NCBI GenBank assembly: GCA_035934555.1
Contig: DASYXT010000055.1
Location: 1-64,000 of the forward strand
Reading direction: 5' to 3'
From: DASYXT01 sp035934555
GTDB taxonomy: Bacteria; Verrucomicrobiota; Verrucomicrobiia; Limisphaerales; UBA8199
Length of the DNA: 64,000 bases
The position numbers and the translations under genes are program-made. The notes under the pieces were generated by a model. The model was given only the letters and a program-made list of their open reading frames with translations. It was not told the DNA's origin and did no database searches. Shown piece after piece: positions 61,881-64,000 of this stretch. Numbering within the stretch: the first letter of the stretch is position 1; every line of letters begins with the position of its first letter.

Positions 61881-62774
61881 CTACTGACCAGCCGGCATCG
61901 TGGTGTGCTGTGTCCACCAGACCCAGTCGGGATTGTTGACCCCGGGTGGCCCTTTCGGAGCCTGGTTGTTGCCCATGGGCCAGCCGTAGCCGGCGCGGAC
62001 AGGGATTTTGAGCGAAGGGGTCAACCACTTGTGGATTTCAGCATGCCCATCGGCAAAAGACATGCCGCAATTCCACTGATGATATGAGCCGGGCACATCG
62101 GCCCAAACCACCCCTGACAGGCTAACCTCCAGCCAGCCATCGTTCAGTCCGCACATGTTCTCCTCAAGGAATACCAGCCCCATGCTGGGTCCGACAGGGT
62201 TCATTAGTTCTGAGACCTTGCTGTAAGCAATGTAGTTGTTGCCATTTGGCGCAGTGCCGCAGTCGCCAATCGCCTGGCTTTTTACGCTGGCATAAATATT
62301 TCCCATCATGCTCTGCATGGAATAGCTGCGCAGCCGCTGTCCGTCCTGGGAAGGGATATTATCGGCTGGGCATTTATAGACACCAAGCTGACCGCCGACG
62401 TACGGCGCCATGATGCAGTTCTGATACAAGTAGCGGTTGGTGTTCCACTGGTTCATGCCCCAATCAACGCTGCCGCCGCCGCACCAAGTATCGGCATCAC
62501 CGTCCGGCAAACCTGGGTGGCCCAGGGGTGCGTTGGGCATCATCGTGTCGGCGTTGTCCGTCGCGTACAGGTGCCAGCCGATCACCAACTGTTTCACATT
62601 GTTAAGGCAGGCGACTTCCTGGGCCTTGCGCTTCGCATTGGCCAGGGCCGGGAGCAACATGGCTGCGAGGATGGCGATGATCGCGATAACCACCAGCAGC
62701 TCGATCAGCGTAAAACCGGGGAGCCGGTCATTCCTTTTTTGACGCAGCCGGTAAAAGGTTTGCTGTTCAAACAT
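61881..62774 (-). CDS. Pseudopilin-like protein with prepilin N-terminus
   Basis: This 297-residue protein (ATG 62774) has a short basic leader and a prepilin helix 'FTLIELLVVIAIIAILAAMLLP' (about 21-42), a globular middle, and 'FADGHAEIHKWLTPSL' near the end. It shares this layout with the gene at 55703, so the two form a family. It is probably exported via the prepilin peptidase pathway. Confidence 0.88.
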   Translation of the reverse strand: MFEQQTFYRLRQKRNDRLPGFTLIELLVVIAIIAILAAMLLPALANAKRKAQEVACLNNVKQLVIGWHLYATDNADTMMPNAPLGHPGLPDGDADTWCGGGSVDWGMNQWNTNRYLYQNCIMAPYVGGQLGVYKCPADNIPSQDGQRLRSYSMQSMMGNIYASVKSQAIGDCGTAPNGNNYIAYSKVSELMNPVGPSMGLVFLEENMCGLNDGWLEVSLSGVVWADVPGSYHQWNCGMSFADGHAEIHKWLTPSLKIPVRAGYGWPMGNNQAPKGPPGVNNPDWVWWTQHTTMPAGQ

Positions 62775-62952
62775 ATTCGAATGCCTATCGGCAATTCTCA
62801 CGCGGTGCTGTCGCGCAGTCAAGCCCGGTTTGGCGACAGCCCGGTTTGGCCCGACCTGCCGCGCCGGGCTGGGCCGCATTATTAAGGCAGTTTTAAAAAG
62901 CCAGGGCGTTCGCAAGCCGCGAATGCCCCGGCACAGTTCCTAAGACGCGGCA

Positions 62953-64000
62953 CTATTTGTGCCGGATACGATAAAACTCCACCGGGTTGGCGGACGTGGC
63001 GGTGGCCCGGAACGTGGCCGTGCCCGGATTGCTATAGACTTGGACGATGGTGGCTCCGGCCACATCCGTATAAGGGCCGCCCACATTGGTGGCGCCCTGC
63101 AGCGCAAACGAGCCGGCATTGTCGTTAGCGTCGATGCTGGTGAAGGTGACGGTCACGTTTTGCGAGCCGGCGCTGGGCACGGCCGTGATGCCGCTGATCG
63201 AAGGCGGCCCAAGCCGGACGACACGCAGGTTGGAGAAATACGCGGCGGCGTCGGGTGTGCCGATGAACTGGTTGAACGCCCCGGCTTCAGGGCAATCATA
63301 CCCCAGCATCACGTACCCATTGGTGAAATGGGTCGCGTTCGTATAGACGAACAGCGGCGTCTTGTCGATGGACATGGTCACAACGTTGTTGACCTGTTTG
63401 ATCTCGACGTCCGACCAGGAGTCGTCTGCTGGCGCGGCGCTGAAGGGGCTGTTATTAGCCGGGGTCCCGCCGCTGATACCGCCCGGAGCGGTGAACACTT
63501 CGTGCTTGAATACATTCGGCAAGGCGGCCGTTACGGCCGGCTGCATCCAACCGGTGTTGGGCAGCGTGCCGCCCAAGCCGGTGAATTCCTCGAATTCGGT
63601 CGAGCCGAACCCGCCGGAGCCGCCCGGTGGCGCCTGCACCCAGTACCAGACGCCGTCGCTGGCCCAGGAGTTGGTGACACCGTTGTAAGCCGTCCACCAG
63701 TTGGTTTCGAGGCCGTTGTGGTTGATGCCGAACATCACACCTTCCACAGCAAAGGAGGCGTTGGCGCCTTCAATTAGGTTCATATTGAACCGCACGGCAT
63801 AATTGCCGCTTAACGCCTGGCCCTTGTAATAGACGTTAACGCCGCCGGAGAAGGTAATCGGCGAATTCTTGTTACAAGTAATGCGCAACGCGTTGGTGGC
63901 GCCGCTGGGGGGAAGGCCAATTAAGCCGTTGTTCGCGCTTTCGGGATTGGCCGCGGTGAGGTCGTACCCAAATTCCACGTTGTAGTCTGAGCCATAATCG
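62953..64000 (-). CDS. Secreted beta-rich protein, 5' part outside window (partial)
   Basis: The frame is open past the right edge, so the start is not in the window; a GTG at 63978 is not the true start because the frame continues upstream (DYGSDYN). The visible 348 residues are rich in Gly, Asn, Thr and Ser, with beta-sandwich/lectin-like strands ('AVRFNMNLIEGANASFAVEG'), 'DVEIKQVNNVVTMSID' and a C-terminal module ending FYRIRHK. It is probably a surface or extracellular protein. A carbohydrate-binding role is possible. Confidence 0.7.
   Translation of the reverse strand, partial: DYGSDYNVEFGYDLTAANPESANNGLIGLPPSGATNALRITCNKNSPITFSGGVNVYYKGQALSGNYAVRFNMNLIEGANASFAVEGVMFGINHNGLETNWWTAYNGVTNSWASDGVWYWVQAPPGGSGGFGSTEFEEFTGLGGTLPNTGWMQPAVTAALPNVFKHEVFTAPGGISGGTPANNSPFSAAPADDSWSDVEIKQVNNVVTMSIDKTPLFVYTNATHFTNGYVMLGYDCPEAGAFNQFIGTPDAAAYFSNLRVVRLGPPSISGITAVPSAGSQNVTVTFTSIDANDNAGSFALQGATNVGGPYTDVAGATIVQVYSNPGTATFRATATSANPVEFYRIRHK

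Noticed and set aside
60592..61887. Long plus-strand open frame (431 residues)
   Set aside because: It is antisense to the kinase and ends in a repeat-encoded tail rich in Ser, Glu, Val and Arg.

Overview
The window looks like chromosomal DNA of a Verrucomicrobiota bacterium, probably the Limisphaerales/Pedosphaera lineage (old subdivision 3). The reasons are high GC, two pseudopilin-like proteins with a C-terminal 'DGHAE' segment, secreted proteins ending in an 'FYR(V/I/L)' tail, NIPSNAP, DUF6941 and DUF5703 proteins, and many palindromic 'GCAAAGGCGCAAAG' repeats. The taxonomy is inference, because no rRNA or tRNA gene was recognised.

Layout. 1-2890 is the edge of a mobile-element or phage-like segment: a partial gene, a possible structural protein, a HEAGH putative metallopeptidase, a small zinc-finger-like protein, a broken plasmid/phage-type gene and a repeat-rich gap. 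2891-12377 has a large membrane protein, a lipoprotein with two repeats, and a tightly overlapping leftward operon of the MoxR/Bat type (MoxR, DUF58, DUF4381, BatA-like, BatB-TPR fusion, Gln-rich TPR-like protein). 12673-17864 holds a GmhA-like isomerase, uvrC, a DUF6941 protein, a NagB-like deaminase and a Gfo/Idh/MocA oxidoreductase.

17952-32062 is rich in exported carbohydrate-active proteins: a carboxypeptidase-regulatory-like repeat protein, GH30-LamG, GH16, a sialate O-acetylesterase-like SGNH protein and a DUF5703/GH95-like protein. Small lipoproteins, metF and a D-2-hydroxyacid dehydrogenase lie among them. This suggests polysaccharide breakdown.

32241-38158 is a rightward glycan-synthesis cluster of sugar epimerase, alcohol dehydrogenase, Gfo/Idh, GT4 and CgeB-type glycosyltransferase. 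Two of its frames are cut-off N-terminal pieces (epimerase, dehydrogenase) and a third is an unrecognised short frame. All three are joined to a neighbour by a 4-base ATGA overlap.

38428-48906 has an ABM-like protein, an OPT transporter, a periplasmic aldehyde-oxidoreductase-type operon (paoA-paoC-paoB order) followed by an unrecognised 69-residue Cys-rich protein, threonine synthase, a class IV aminotransferase and a NIPSNAP protein. 49117-55614 is a leftward group of sucA, sucB, a two-helix membrane protein, a PfkB sugar kinase and a BON-domain protein. 55703-64000 holds two pseudopilin-like genes, asnS, an MFS transporter set between two repeat arrays, a NahK-like kinase and a secreted protein running off the window.

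The strongest unusual signals are the truncated ORFs of the glycan cluster, the repeated copying of the MFS gene's 3' end together with a palindromic repeat, genes whose stop codons lie in dispersed repeats, the Cys-rich protein in the molybdoenzyme operon, and an orphan plus-strand terminator at 29729-29778.
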